Shown piece after piece: positions 1-11,413 of a stretch of DNA of 64,000 bases. Position numbers and translations under genes: made by a program. Each line of letters starts with the position of its first letter. Positions within the stretch are counted from its first letter, which is position 1. The notes under the pieces are model-generated. The model made no database searches and was not told where the DNA came from. It worked only from the letters and a program-made list of their open reading frames with translations. The stretch is from Ceratopteris richardii (lineage: Eukaryota; Streptophyta; Polypodiopsida; Polypodiales; Pteridaceae): contig CM035423.1 of assembly GCA_020310875.1 (NCBI GenBank), positions 131,245,138 through 131,309,137 of the forward strand. The letters are read 5' to 3'.

Positions 1-305
1 GAAAAGCACACCAACATGCACACACATACACACATACATGCATACAAGGCAAGAAAAAGAGAGATAAAAGTGGACTCTTCTATTATCAAACTCAAAGCAA
101 GTATACAAAATTAAAAAATAAGTTCACCGTCCAACTAGTTAGCCTAAAAAATGAACTATCTAGCTCTTTTTATAGCTTTTTGACTAGCTTTGGCCTTGTT
201 TGGACCCAGTTTTGACCTCCTTAAAAATTAGGTTCCCTAGCTCATATGAAGGCTCAAATAGGCTCAAAAAACTATGAGATTTGGATTTGATACATAGATT
301 GTTGT
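1..305 (-). repeat. Family T LTR (3' LTR), cut by the window edge
   Basis: This stretch matches, with decay, the segments at 18719-19142 (same strand) and 54680-55072 (opposite strand). Shared landmarks in element orientation are a TATA-like CTATAAAAGGAGCTAGAG region, seen here as agctctttttatag, and a CA/TG-rich tail. The purine-rich tract that follows at 306-335 marks this as the 3' LTR of a minus-strand Ty3/gypsy element whose 5' LTR is probably 18719-19142. The element-3' end of the LTR lies beyond the window. Confidence 0.75.
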
Positions 306-335
306 ACTACCCCTCAAGCTCGAGGACTCCTTTGC
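306..335 (-). other. Polypurine tract of family T
   Basis: On the minus strand this reads GAGTCCTCGAGCTTGAGGGG directly before the LTR start, the usual place for the plus-strand primer of an LTR retrotransposon. The same sequence with few changes stands at about 54655-54680 before the plus-strand LTR copy, which supports the call. The bases 336-480 upstream of it show no recognisable domain. Confidence 0.6.
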
Positions 336-480
336 TTGAATGAAATGGAATCTATTCGACCAAAAATGGGATCTAAACTGAAGTGTAGTGATAACAGTTA
401 TGGTTTTTTATATGCTTGATTTGGAAAAAATGATTTGCCTACTTGGTAGATCTTCATTGGCTTCCTTGTCTTCTTGGTCC

Positions 481-700
481 TCCTTGACCTTCTCTTTGTG
501 ATTCTTATCTTTCATTACCTTGCCTCATGCTCCCTTGGCATGTTTATTCATCTTGATCACTAACATCCATCTACTATGATCATCAACAAAAGATACATAA
601 TACCTTTGACTTGCTAATGAAGTTTCTTGACTTGGTTCGCATGTATTAGTGTGTACTAGATCCAAGAGACTGTTGTGCATTAGGGGAAAAAGTGAGCTCT
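481..700 (-). pseudogene. Ty1/copia integrase core fragment
   Basis: The minus strand reads LLDLVHTNTCEPSQ and then SFVDDHSRWM, the typical copia integrase core around the first two catalytic aspartates (DLVHTD..., FIDDHSR). In the first block the usual D is N. About 60 codons are open before a TGA near 514. This belongs to the same minus-strand copia element as the gag at 1.5-2.6 kb, but protease-to-integrase DNA has been replaced by the non-coding block 701-1495. No RT or RNase H follows, so the element is truncated. Confidence 0.7.
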
Positions 701-1495
701 GCATGGGCCTTGTAAGGATCCCTAATTTTTAGGGATTAAAATTAATCATGCTAGGGATAAAGGGAGCATGGAAAACCACTAGTGGTATTTTATATAAAAA
801 TGTTATTTCTTAAGGGCCACATCTGATTCCTCAATTTGAATAGATTCGTGCTTGTTGAGAGCTGTTAGATACCTCGAATGAACGGATATGATTGATGAAG
901 TGTGCTATCAAAAAAAGACAAAATAGTGCACTCAGTTGGGAAGGGTTTGTCGCCATCGTGAGCCTTTGGATATACACCACGAACGGATGAGATGACCCAA
1001 GCTATGTCTGTCAGAAAAAGACAAAATAGAGAACCACATCATTTGTGAGAGGTGGGAATAATGAAGAGAGAGACGACGGACGAATGCCATTTTTGAGCCA
1101 TTGGATTTTTATCATGGACGGACGCGATTTGGGCTGGAGTCTATGGCAAAAAAGGACAAAATAAGACTTGTTTAAGTCATAGGACATGGGAAAACTAAGA
1201 GAGAGACTACATTGGGACGCAAAAGAATGGAGACCCTTGGATTACTTTCGATCGGAGGTCCTATATTAGAACGCGCTTCCACATGGGCTAGAGATAATAG
1301 AAGCCTTTGGATCAGTTAGTGATCTAACGACATGGAAGCAACGCCGATCAATCCACTTTAGGAGAAATCCTCAGCCTTGGATTGATAGCCCCATCCAACG
1401 ATAAATAATTAAAGGCACATCTCTCTCTATTTTTCAAGCATAACTATTGGATTTCATTCATATCCAAGGGTCCATATCATTTTCGGATCCTTTCT
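701..1495. repeat. Non-coding insert with degenerate ~100-135 bp subrepeats
   Basis: The block sits between copia protease and integrase coding remnants. It has no coding signal. The phrase GACAAAATA recurs near 917, 1020 and 1155, each following an A-rich run and preceded by a GAACGGAT/GACGGACG-like motif, suggesting three diverged tandem units. AAGGATCC occurs near the left edge and, inverted, near the right edge (GGATCCTT), a possible short terminal inverted repeat. No target-site duplication was found. It may be a non-autonomous DNA element; the class is undetermined. Confidence 0.4.
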
Positions 1496-2640
1496 ACATT
1501 GTGTTTGGTATCATCCCCTATTTGTACTTCATGCTTATGCTTGGGTTTCTCCAAATCTAATAAAAGAGCAACATTTCGTGCGATATGGTTTGAGCAATCA
1601 GAGTCCATATAGAACAAATATTCATCTTCTTTATCTTCCTTGTGACTCAAATTGATTAGGATTAATCAATCTTCATGTGATTGATCCCCTAAGTAGTTGT
1701 TGTACTCCCTTATTTTGTGGTATATATTGTTATTGTTGTATTTTTGTCCACCTCTACCTCTTGTGTTGACAAATCCACCTCTACCTCCTCCTTTCTGATT
1801 TCTTCCATTGAACCAACAATTTTGAGTGGTGTGGTTGGTCTTGTTACATATGGAACAAGTTTGAAATTCTTTTCCTCTTGACATGTCCTACTTTGCTCCT
1901 TTCTGCTTCCCTTTCCACTTGCTCTTGCCTACATAGTTGGCTTGGGAAATTTATTCATCATCCTCCTCCTTCTTTTTCCTGTTATTCTTATTGTCCTTCT
2001 TATCTACATAAAGAGTACCTATTGAATGATAGAGTTACCTTCCTTTAAGTTTTTTTTAGCCTCTTGATTGAAGAGTTGTCCAAGAAATATGTTGAAGTCA
2101 TGTGTTTGCACTTCCGTGATCAGATCATAAGCACTTGTAAATTATTGCCTTTGCTTTTGATTCCTAATACCATTTAGGATCTATCTCATGGTAGCCTCTT
2201 CTTCAATGAGTTCTTTAATTGAAGCTTAATGATATGCAATCTCCTTGACTTTGGTGACAAAATCTATGATTGTTTGCTTTGGTGTCTTCTCCATTTGATT
2301 GAACTCATTCCACAAGTGGTTCTTCCTAGCTTTGGTGCCAGCAAAAAGAATGTATCAAGTGCATCCCATCGCTTGTGATGTTTTGCAACCTCTAATGTGT
2401 GAAGCAAGAAATCAGAGATAGAGTTTAAGATATAAGACTTGGCTTGAGCATCTCTTGCACACCATAATGTAAGCTTCTTAGTCTCTTCTTGTTCTCCTTT
2501 GGATCTTGGAGTAGGCATAACTTCATCATCAACTACAATTCCATAAAGATTTCTACCTTGCAAGTAAGCTTCCATTATGATTTTCCATGCAACATAGTTA
2601 TTCTTATCAAGCTTCTCAATCATTGAAGGAAAAACATCAC
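1496..2640 (-). pseudogene. Ty1/copia gag and start of protease
   Basis: The gag capsid part (2264-2623) starts MIEKLDKNNYVAWK and carries YLQGRNLYGIV, closely matching the gag at 45.1-46.0 kb. A perfect CX2CX4HX4C knuckle, CSICNKTNHTTQNC, lies at about 1815-1860, followed by a Gly/Arg-rich tail. Below it, 1500-1610 reads as the start of the copia protease region (DSDCSNHIARN). Stops and frameshifts separate the pieces at about 1885-2260. Gag forms the particle that packages the element RNA. PBS and LTR lie immediately upstream. Confidence 0.8.
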
Positions 2641-2653
2641 CAACCTTAATGTT

Positions 2654-2665
2654 GCTCTGATACCA
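2654..2665 (-). other. Primer-binding site, initiator tRNA-Met type
   Basis: The minus strand reads TGGTATCAGAGC, the standard plant tRNA-iMet primer site for reverse transcription. It sits between the LTR (right) and gag (left), so it fixes the element's orientation as minus and marks the LTR next to it as the 5' LTR. Confidence 0.85.
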
Positions 2666-2666
2666 C

Positions 2667-3671
2667 CATCATAACTTGGAGAAGTAGAAATCTGATGATT
2701 AAAGTGTTAACGTTTGGTCTAGCTAAGCAACATAGGACCTACCCTTTTAATACAAGTTATAATCTTCAAATTGATGCAGTAAAACACCCTATGTGCTTTG
2801 GAGAGTTACTGAGAAAAGATTGGCTCAATATAGACTACTTGCACATAAGTTAGTACAATAAGAATTTACTATTTTGGTTGAATCATGCAACTTATGCTCA
2901 GTGCTCCCAACTAGATTACAATTGGCTAAAATCCTCTTAGAGGATGGTGGATTATAGCGTTAAGAATGTATTATGCACAAGAACATAATTTATAAGCAAG
3001 GATTTACTCAATTATAATTTTATCATTGACTAGGTGTCTCCACGACTTTTCATAAATGTATAGAGATTGATCGTGAGAGTTAAACAACTCTGTTCTCACA
3101 ATCTATAAATGCAAATGATATAAAACTTTATACACATAAAGTATACACTTATCTTTCTAATCCCTTAATCATGAACAATGGAACTCTGATGAGTGAGATC
3201 CAGCCTCTGCAAGTTTTTTGACTTTGAAGAAGATGAATCACACAAGTAAGCAACAAGCAAGAAGATAATGAAAACTTTTTGTATATTCCTCAACCATATT
3301 GTATAAGTCTTTGAGAGTTTTGAGATAGACTCCTGCTCGATTCTACGACTCCTTTACATCAAGAATGAATTCAAAAAATCTCTCACAAGATAGTTTGTTG
3401 TGATTGAAATCACTTTTCCTATAATCTAGGAAAGGAGGAATCAAGCTAAACTTGATTTTCAAAGTTGACTGAACACCAACTTCATAACTCATGGCCTAAA
3501 CTATAACTTTATCTCTTAGTGAGATTAAAGATCTAAAACCATAAGTGATCATGAACCTTTACAAGAATAGAGAAACTTATGAAATGTCATAACTCTAAGG
3601 TTTACTATGGAGTGAACTTGTTTTGAAACACATCCTTCTTGCAAGCATGATCAGATCTTGGCATTCTAACA
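2667..3671 (-). repeat. 5' LTR of copia family 1
   Basis: About 1.0 kb, homologous along most of its length to the plus-strand LTR at 21596-22643. In element orientation it begins TGTTAGAATGCC at 3671. To the right, gypsy reverse-transcriptase coding sequence resumes at once (3672), so this edge is a clean insertion boundary. The left edge runs to the tRNA-Met primer site, but the exact LTR end is uncertain. No partner 3' LTR is seen in the window, so the element is incomplete on its 3' side. Confidence 0.75.
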
Positions 3672-3990
3672 ATAGGAAGGCGATAAAAATCTCAAATAGT
3701 GGTGTTGTTAAATTTCTTAAAGTTAATACAAACACATAATTCCCCATTCTTCTTGTGCACAACAACAATGGGGGATATCCATCATGTATGCTCAATTTCA
3801 TAGATGAATCCAACTTCTATCAACCCATCTATCTCTTTATTTATCTTTGCTATATAAGTTTCATTGTACATGTAAGGCTTCTATTTCATTGGCTTGGCTT
3901 CGAGTGTCATCGGGATCCTCTGGTAACATATGTCCAGATCCACATCTTTTTGAGTCCTTGTAGTTCCAAGCGAACACATCTCTATCTTAG
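3672..3990 (-). pseudogene. Ty3/gypsy reverse transcriptase, N-terminal part (copy A)
   Basis: The minus strand reads IYEIEHTWWISPIVVVHKKN and then CVCINFKKFN, the fingers region of gypsy RT (compare IYEIEHSEWVSPIVVVPKKN at 13.6-13.9 kb). It stops after DFYRLPI at 3672, where the copia LTR was inserted. The palm with the catalytic aspartates is absent from this copy. It continues the gag-PR run at 4.0-7.3 kb. Confidence 0.75.
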
Positions 3991-3999
3991 TGGATTGAT

Positions 4000-4970
4000 C
4001 AATTCATACTCTTCTTCCTCACTTAGGCCGTGTCCTATTTATGTGCATCTTTCTTCTCCTTTTTCTATTTTCACTACAAATTTATTGGTGTGTTCTTTAT
4101 TATCATAGGCTTCTCCCATGAGATCTTCTCTCTTTGTCATTTTGAACATTATCTTTTTGTCTTTGATTTCATACTTCCAGACATTTTCGAGTACTTCAAA
4201 TAAAGATTCGTCTTCTTCTTCTCGTATGGGTCCTAGCTTCCACCAAGTATAGGTAATCTTCCTTAGAGGCACAAAAGGGATCCATGATGTGAGATTCCAA
4301 GTCCTCGTCACTAGCTTCTTCTTATATCTCTATACTAGGCTCGCATTGTTCCACGATGGGTTCACACATGAATACCGAAATGTCATAGCCATTTTATCAT
4401 AATGGAGGATCCATTGTTCTTTGTTTACTGCTATGTCCATTGTAGCTAAGATCTCTACCCAACTGTGAGGTTCAAACTCTTTGTCTAGAAAACTCATAGG
4501 CACATAGGTTGGGTCTTAAAGTGATCTCTAGTTTCTTCTGGCACCTATGTTTGTAGCTTCTAGTCTCTTTTCCTCTTGTACTGCAACTTTACACATCCAT
4601 AAATGTGCATCCTCATGCACCCATGAAGAATTTGATCCTATGGAGTGCACTGATTCAATAACTTCTTGCATCATGGTTCCTTCCAAACTCACATATAACA
4701 AATGTGTGCTCAAATTCTAGGCCACAAGTAGTGAGAGTGATTCTTTCTAGAAATCCTAGTGGCCTTTCTATATGTCCATCTACCATTTGTAGCTTCATTC
4801 GCATGGGTCTTAAGGCTAGTTTGCCCCAACAGGGAAGTGTTGGCAATGGAAACTCCTTCTCTTGAGTCTAAGACTGCCTTTATTGTGTATCCTTGATAAG
4901 TGATAGGGAGATAAGAGTTTCCTTCTTCTCCTTCACTCATATCACCTATCTTATCGATGGGCATTTTTCA
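4000..4970 (-). pseudogene. Ty3/gypsy retropepsin and PR-RT linker (copy A)
   Basis: 4710-4964 carries a decayed retropepsin: VLDSREGVSIANTS occupies the DTGxGVGI site seen intact at 43.9-44.7 kb, so the active-site DTG is lost. It is followed by ESVHSIGSNSSWVHEDAHLW and later a linker (4039-4311), both collinear with copy B at 14.0-14.86 kb. Several frameshifts and stops break it. The protease would have cleaved the Gag-Pol polyprotein. The intact and decayed copies belong to one family. Confidence 0.65.
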
Positions 4971-5049
4971 AACTTTTCTTTGAGGTCCTACCTAAGAGTG
5001 TTAGCTATTTCTTGATTTGCTACATGCTTCCATAACTCTAGTTTGAATT

Positions 5050-7300
5050 TTATTAGTTCTTCTAAAGTGAGATGGCATTGCAATTTAGTGTTTTTAACTA
5101 GTCAAGTGTTCCTAGGTATAACTGATTCTTCTTTTTTGATCATCACTATGGAAGATCTCATCTGAATAGACTTTGATTCCGGAGGGCCTATGAAATGAGG
5201 CAATTCTCGTAAGGAATTAGAATCAAAGTTTAATCGCCCCCTTGATTGCACATCTTCCTGCTCTCCATAGATAGAGGGAATGTCCTTAAGAAATTGATGA
5301 AGATCATCTACTTCTTGAATCAAAGGGGGCTCCTCTCTCTCCTTCACCCATTTCTCTGCTTGTATTTCTCATAAGAACTCTTGAGAGTATTAATTTATAA
5401 AGGAAGGGATTCCATCAATTGTAGATTTAGGAACATAAGCTTCTGGGTGAGGTAAGCTTCCTCTTCCACTTCTACTATTTTGAACCTATGGTATTGCCAC
5501 AGTCTAGGGTTTAGCCACCAATTGCTCTAATCTCTCCAACAGTCCTTTGAAGTGTAACTCTGGTTTCAATGAGTCTGACTGATTGAAAAGACAACTTGCA
5601 TCGAACATAGCCTAAGCTAATTCTATCATCTTTGCACATAGATTTATCCTTTCAATCTCTAAGTTTGGTTTGGGATAACACATCCAACTCGGCTACGTTG
5701 GGCCCTTCTTGAATTCAAGCTTGGTAGGCTTTGAACATCATGTCCAAACCTTTTGGAGTAGGATCTTCTAAGACCGATCCTGCTTGGGGTTAAGGTGGGA
5801 GGGATGGTGGGGTGTGAAATGGTGGGTTGAATGGAGGGTGTGTCTAAGAGTGGGTTTGAGATGAGATCTCTATTAATTTTGTTTTTGTTTCTCTAAGGGT
5901 TTCTTCTAGTTCAGTCAACTTTCTAGCCCATTGTCTTTTCATTCTCTCATGACTATCTTTCCACATTCTTGTTCTCTTCTTGGCAGTGTTTTTCGATTCA
6001 CTAACCTCTGATTTATTTTTGTGCTCTATGTATAGAAGCTTCTATACTGCTTGTGATCTAACAATTACTTGCACAAGGGAAACTTTTTCACACTTCCATT
6101 GGGTTCTACTACCAAGAAGATTACATTGATCGGGGAAATTTTTTGAGCATTTGTTGGATTCTTTGGACAATCTCTAAGGAGATGTTCCTTTCCATAATGA
6201 AGAACAAAACCTTGAATCACTATAGATTGAAGTTTCGCTTGTGGTGCAGGAAGTGGGCACTCATGAATGAAGTGATCTTCTTGACATGTGTAACATGGTC
6301 CTCTAGGTCCTTGAGGTGGATATTTTCCCACTTCCAACTAGGATTTGTGTGCATTACCTGAGTGTAGTCCAACTCGCAACTAGGTTCCATCAATCATGTA
6401 TTGTATTGATGATTCTCACTATGCTCAGGTGTTTCAGTGTAATAAGCCTGTGAGCTATCTCCATGTGTTGAATCAAAACTCTGAGCATTAGGATCACTAT
6501 CTGAGATCAATGGAGATGTTGACACTAATGCCCTATTTAGATTATCTTTTATCATTGCTAACTTAATTGATATTACCTTTGCAAGGACTAGTGGTGGTGG
6601 TTGTCCTAGAACTGCTTGTGGTCTAGGTTGTGTGTGATACTATGGTTTGGACTATTCTTATGGTTTATAGTAAGGTTGTTGTTGCTATTGGTTCTAATAT
6701 CTATCTAGTGGTTGGTATGACTGTTGGTAATTCTATCTAACTACCTGTTTGTTGTAAGGGCAATGCTGAGCCACATGATTTGTATATTTTCTCTCTAGTT
6801 TAGAGTATTGGGCATTTATTTTTCCTAGGTTCTGAGTTTGCATTGGCCACACATTGACCATGTGATCACATCCACTAGTGTAATAACACTTCATGGTGAC
6901 CATTCTTTGAGCTTGTCTATTATGAACTCCTAACTTTTGAGCTACTTGTTCTATCAATTCATCTATTGATGTCATGGGTTTGGATGTAGTACTAGTGGAA
7001 CACTCTCAATCCTTGTAGATTTTAGAAACTTCTAGTTCATCACCCTAATGATCCTTGTTATCAATAATATCCTTAAGCATTGCTCTAACTTATGATGCTC
7101 CTTTAAGTAGACATATCACTAACATCGCAAGAAATCAGCTTTGGGAACCTTAGCACTGAAATCTATGTACCATCCCACTTTTTGCCACACTAGGTGTAGC
7201 TCTTCCGCATACTCTAATTTCTCAAACTCATGAGTGAAAAAATGGTACTTCCCCCATTTACCATTGAACTCTATTTCTGAAGGTAAGATCCTTCTCCTAA
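5050..7300 (-). pseudogene. Ty3/gypsy gag with zinc knuckles (copy A)
   Basis: Pieces in minus orientation include a capsid-like stretch at 7140-7260 (HEFEKLEYAEELHLVWQKVG), a knuckle-like CYYTSGCDHMVNVW (6733-6975), a knuckle pair at 6065-6337 (CYTCQEDHFIHEC, one residue short of CX2CX4HX4C, then LHYGKEHLLRDC with the first Cys lost) and a C-terminal part (5102-5347). The 5.1-6.3 kb part is collinear with 15.4-16.6 kb. Many stops make it non-functional. The 5' limit is unclear. Confidence 0.55.
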
Positions 7301-8324
7301 TGGTCCCACTACTTCGCTAAACCAATGGGAGGTTTTTCCAACTGGCATGGGTGGCCACTGGAGGGATCTTGCATGGGGATGATTTGTATGGTCTATAAGT
7401 CCTTCGCTCGTTTGTTTGGCTTGGGCATGATGGGTAAGCTTTCCATATTGACAATCTGCTAACTTATGCCTGTCTACAAACTGGTTCCTACTGCTTTAGC
7501 CATGATACTGTTGGTAGTAGATGATGATCGCTTATCTGCTGGAAGAATAAGATCATATTAGCATTGCATAGGAAACATGATAATGCCTTGTTCCCTTTAC
7601 AATACCAACATGGTGTTCTTTGAGTTTAGAGGTTAGTCAAATAGGTGTGTTGTGTGTGTGAGTGAGTGAGAGTTAGGAAGTCAGTAATTTTCCTATATGC
7701 ATACTCTGGTTGTGTATTGTACTTAAATGCATCTATCCCTATGCACAATAGTTTACATGGTTGGGCCAAGGGTTTATTACAGGGTTTGACTCTCCAAACT
7801 TCCTTTGTAGGGTTGCATAATTTGATGTTGATGGTATTTGAAGATGTCTCATGTGATGCTACTTGGATCTCGAACTTTTTAGGTATCCATTTCCAAGTAG
7901 TCCTAGGTGTGACTTGATATGTTTGTGTGGTGATAATAGATGTTCATCGTGAATTGTGTGAAGTACATGTCTATGAGTAGTGATTCAACCTAGGGGCTTA
8001 TGTGTGGCTACTTGGCATGAAAGAAAGTCTTAGGCACCCAAATTTTTCGTGCCTTTGGGTCAACCTTCATCGATTGCTTTGGTATCCAAAAAGAAATAAT
8101 CCTCCATGATTAACTCTTGGAATACTCCTTTGTTGCGACCTTCATCCAAGTTGCTGGGTTGGTGTGTCCTTGGGGTCTTTGTATCGGAGCATGGGGCTTC
8201 TCATCCTTACATACCCAAGTCTACTTCACGGTTTGAGTCATCTTACTTTGGGCTATCCATTGACTATGAGCATTGACCATCTGATTTCTCTGCTTCTTGT
8301 ACTCCTTTGTTTGCTTTGTTTCGA
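7301..8324 (-). other. Unidentified; open stretch of ~90 codons at 7636-7911
   Basis: No known domain was recognised. On the minus strand 7636-7911 is open for about 92 codons without an ATG near its 5' end. It reads RTTWKWIPKKFEIQVASHET and continues with Cys and Trp spread evenly, unlike random AT-rich DNA. Just upstream, ARKIWVPK occurs near 8050 in another frame. It may be retroelement linker or a captured fragment; the function is unknown. Confidence 0.3.
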
Positions 8325-8850
8325 TCATTTTTGGAAAACAAGGGATTCCATCAAGTCCCTGAATCCTTTGTTGAGAACATCATCCTTCTGCATCAAAGAG
8401 TTTTGGAAAAGAATATCATCTTTATCATCATGTGTACTCTTGGAAGGCCTAGGAGTTGGTGCCTTTCCTAATTCCTTGAGTGCTCCATTTTCTAGCTCAA
8501 CTATGACACACTGTTGGTTCATCTGGACCTGAAAAAAGTCCACTTCTTAGATTCAAGTTCAGAGCATGGTCATAGATCCAATTTAGACCTAAGATAAGAG
8601 GTTCAATGAGGTCCTCATCTTGACATACAATCACTTCACTGTCATTGGCACACCTTGAAGGTAGATGGGAAGTTCCACCTTGCCCATGCAAGGGGTTTCT
8701 GCACCTCCCAATCCTATGAGATACACCTCTATAGGACTGATATTCACTTGCAAAGCTTGACAGTAAGAAAGTTTAACTAGTGCACCTAAATCAATTAAGG
8801 CTCTTATAGTCCTTGTATCCTTTCCTTGTCCTAGCTCTAGCATCATGAAA
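8325..8850 (-). pseudogene. Aspartic-protease-like domain lying downstream of integrase
   Basis: RALIDLGALVKL resembles the retropepsin core ALIDTGA (D-T-G changed to D-L-G), followed by LIGLGGAETPCMGKVELPI and, after a frameshift at about 8632, LIEPLILGLNWI, matching the ILGxxWL flap-end motif. A 72-residue open stretch follows (8325-8543). It lies immediately after the integrase C-terminus (9072) on the same strand, an unusual place for a protease. It may be the start of a separate gypsy fragment rather than part of family T. Confidence 0.55.
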
Positions 8851-9071
8851 GGATGCCTATCAAAAATTCGCTAAGGGATCACACTCGTAGCTTGGCACAT
8901 AACCATGTGATATCTTAGTGCCACTTGAGCTTCTTGTCTAGTATGATCTCTACCCTGTCTCCTTATCTTCATTTGTCGAATGCATTCTATGGCTTCTGTC
9001 TAAGCTTCTTCTCAAATTTGCCTCACCTCTTCCTTATATTTCTTTGTAGTGTTGAGTGGATTAAGCATTTC

Positions 9072-10690
9072 TTATGTGAGAGATTCTTGATATAATTTCA
9101 CCCTGCAACAACTAATATAACTAGGTGAGATGTCACCCTCTAATGTAGCTAGCTGGACTACTCCACTTGTTGAGATCCTATTAATTATCATTGGTCCATA
9201 GCCCTGCTTCTCTAATTTCCTCACATGTTGCTTTAGGGTGTATACCAAGACTAAATCTCCTGCCTTCAAAAACTTACCTTTCACATGAGCATCAAAGTAG
9301 GCTTTTTGCCTCTTGTTAGCTGGATAACTCCCTGTTGCTACTCTCGATCATGTCTCTCCTAGTCGCTCTCAGTCGAAAATTCTCGATGAAAGCTCATGAC
9401 CGGTCCACTCGTGTTCTTGTGCTACTTTCAATGTCAGTATCAAGAAGTCTAATGGCATCACAACATTTTGTCCAAAGACCATCTGAAAGGGGGTAGCTTG
9501 GAGCATCATTTTATAGGCCACTTTGTAGGCCCAAACAACATGATGTAGCTATTTGTCCCAATCAAAATGCTTATTATTCACCAATTTAGTCAAAATAATA
9601 TAAAGTATCTTGTTCGTGCTTTCGGCCTGGCCATTGGCTTGTGGGTGATATGGAGCCAAATTCTTGTAACTTCAATGACCTCATTGAAGAAGTGCACGAT
9701 CACTCACCAAGTCTATTGGAAAACCATATCTTGTAAATACATTCTCAAATAAGAACTTGCTTGTGGTTGTGCATCGTTCTTTCTTGTTGTCTTCACTTCC
9801 ACCCATTTAGTGAAATAATTAGTGGCAACAATGATGTATTCAGCATGTGAACTCTTAGTTAGGAGATTAATAGGACCGACAAAGTCTATTCCCCACTTAG
9901 AGTGCACATTTACCCATCATGGGTTTAAGTGGCATCTCATCTTTACGTATAGGGTACTGAGTTTGTTGACAAATATCACACCTCTTCACGTAGGTATGTG
10001 CATCCATGTGAAGAGTTGGCCACCAAAGACCTAAAAAAGTATTGCTGTGATCACCATATCTAGTCCAAAGTGCCCTCCTACTACACCTTGGTGAGCAATC
10101 TCTAAGATCTTGAGGTATGCACTCTCATGGACACACAATCAAAGATAATCGTCCCTTTCTCATATGTATAGATTATCACCTATGAGTGTGTAATCTAGGG
10201 CTTCTTGTTCTAAACTCCGTTGTTTGGCCAATGTCATTTCTTGAGGGAATGTTTTCATCCTCAAAAAATTTACCAATGGTTCACTCTAATCTGGTACTAG
10301 AGACACTTGATATAGCATAGCATGTTCTACACGTGGTCTAATATGATAGATTGGGCATTCATTGCATAACTTATGGACATCTACTTCCATAGTTGGCCAA
10401 TGCACTCCTAGTCTTTGTAGATTCTTAGGATTCAATGTTTGGAGTGATGTTGTTGTAGTGCACCTACATGTGCTATTTGCAACCATTTTGCATGCTCATC
10501 TTCATCTACACAATAAGCTAGTATGCCTTGATCGATGTGCTTATACATGTTGGCTACTAGTATGTGGTATTTTTGAGGCCTCACTACTTCTTTATCTTTG
10601 GCTTTTAGTATAGGATGTTTAGGTTCAAAGGTTAGAATAGGCACTATAGTTTTGGCCCATTCAAGCACTACTTCTAGATTGAACAAGTAG
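9072..10690 (-). pseudogene. Ty3/gypsy integrase (family T, copy B)
   Basis: In minus order: an N-terminal zinc-binding remnant (10286-10486, CNECPIYHIRP, the CxxC half of HHCC); the catalytic core start (9713-9907, SKWGIDFVGPI then IVATNYFTKWVE, second Asp replaced by Asn); and a C-terminal domain (9072-9284, AGDLVLVYTLK and YGPMIINRI). Stops and shifts separate these. The enzyme would have joined cDNA ends to host DNA. The lack of a chromodomain and the core sequence suggest a Tat/Athila-like lineage, but this was not tested by phylogeny. Confidence 0.75.
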
Positions 10691-10699
10691 GCATCAGGA

Positions 10700-11145
10700 A
10701 GGTCATTGATACTCCTTGAGAAGACTCTCCTGAAGTTAGTCTAGAAAGGTGATCCACCCTAAGGCGAGTTCTACCTTTCCTGACCACAACTTCAAAGTCA
10801 TATTCCATTAGTAAGAGGAACCATCTTACTAATTTGCCAGTATTGCAACATTTGTTCAAAAGATAGAGTAATGCTTGGTGGTCTGCTAAATCCTTCTCTC
10901 TTGGTAGTGGTATAATTTTGTCCAGCCACATTCAATTGGCTATTGGCATAAGCTATTGTAATATCCATATTACCTTCACCAGTAGGTTGTGCTAGTACAC
11001 ACCCAACAGCATAATTGGATGCATCCACATGAACATGGAATGGCTTGTTCCAATCTGTTGTAGTCAAGACTGGTGCTGAACACAATTGTCGCTTAAGCTC
11101 ATTAAAAGAGTTTTCAAATTTGTCTATCCACTTGAAGTTAGTCAA
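10700..11145 (-). pseudogene. Ty3/gypsy RNase H (copy B)
   Basis: WNKPFHVHVDASNYAVGCVL at 11000-11075 is the conserved RNase H entry with its catalytic Asp (HVDAS), followed by AQPTGEGN and, lower down, GRTRLRVDHLSRL, the usual end of the gypsy RNase H/connection. Frame changes occur near 10.85 kb. The same family is seen on the plus strand at 23146-23530. Confidence 0.8.
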
Positions 11146-11193
11146 TAGGTTGTACAGATACTTTGCAATGATTGCATATATATGAATGAAACG

Positions 11194-11413
11194 TCAATAA
11201 TAGCCGCAATGCTCCATGAAATCTTGTACTTCCTTGGCATTCTTAGGCCTAGGTAGCTTTGTAATAGCTCTAACTTTATCCTCGTCCATGGAGATTCCAT
11301 TCTTTGACACTATGCGTCCTAGAATCTTGCATTGTCTAATGATAAAAATGCACTTTTCTAGGTTCACGAAGACTTGCTTTTCTCTACATTTTCCAAAGAT
11401 TTGTCTTAGCTTA
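11194..11413 (-). pseudogene. Ty3/gypsy RT, C-terminal part (copy B)
   Basis: KLRQIFGKCREKQV, then CKILGRIVSKNGI and DEDKVRAITKLPRP, the thumb and end of gypsy RT. The sequence continues the RT half at 13489-13990; the two are separated only by the 2,075-bp inverted-repeat element. The homologous plus-strand copy at 22656-22850 shows the uninterrupted order (HILELKLIFEKCKEYQV). Confidence 0.8.

Noticed and set aside
3755..4108. 117-codon plus-strand frame with hydrophobic segments (possible membrane protein)
   Set aside because: It overlaps minus-strand gypsy RT and linker sequence that recurs at 13.6-14.2 kb; the hydrophobicity is a by-product of the antisense reading.
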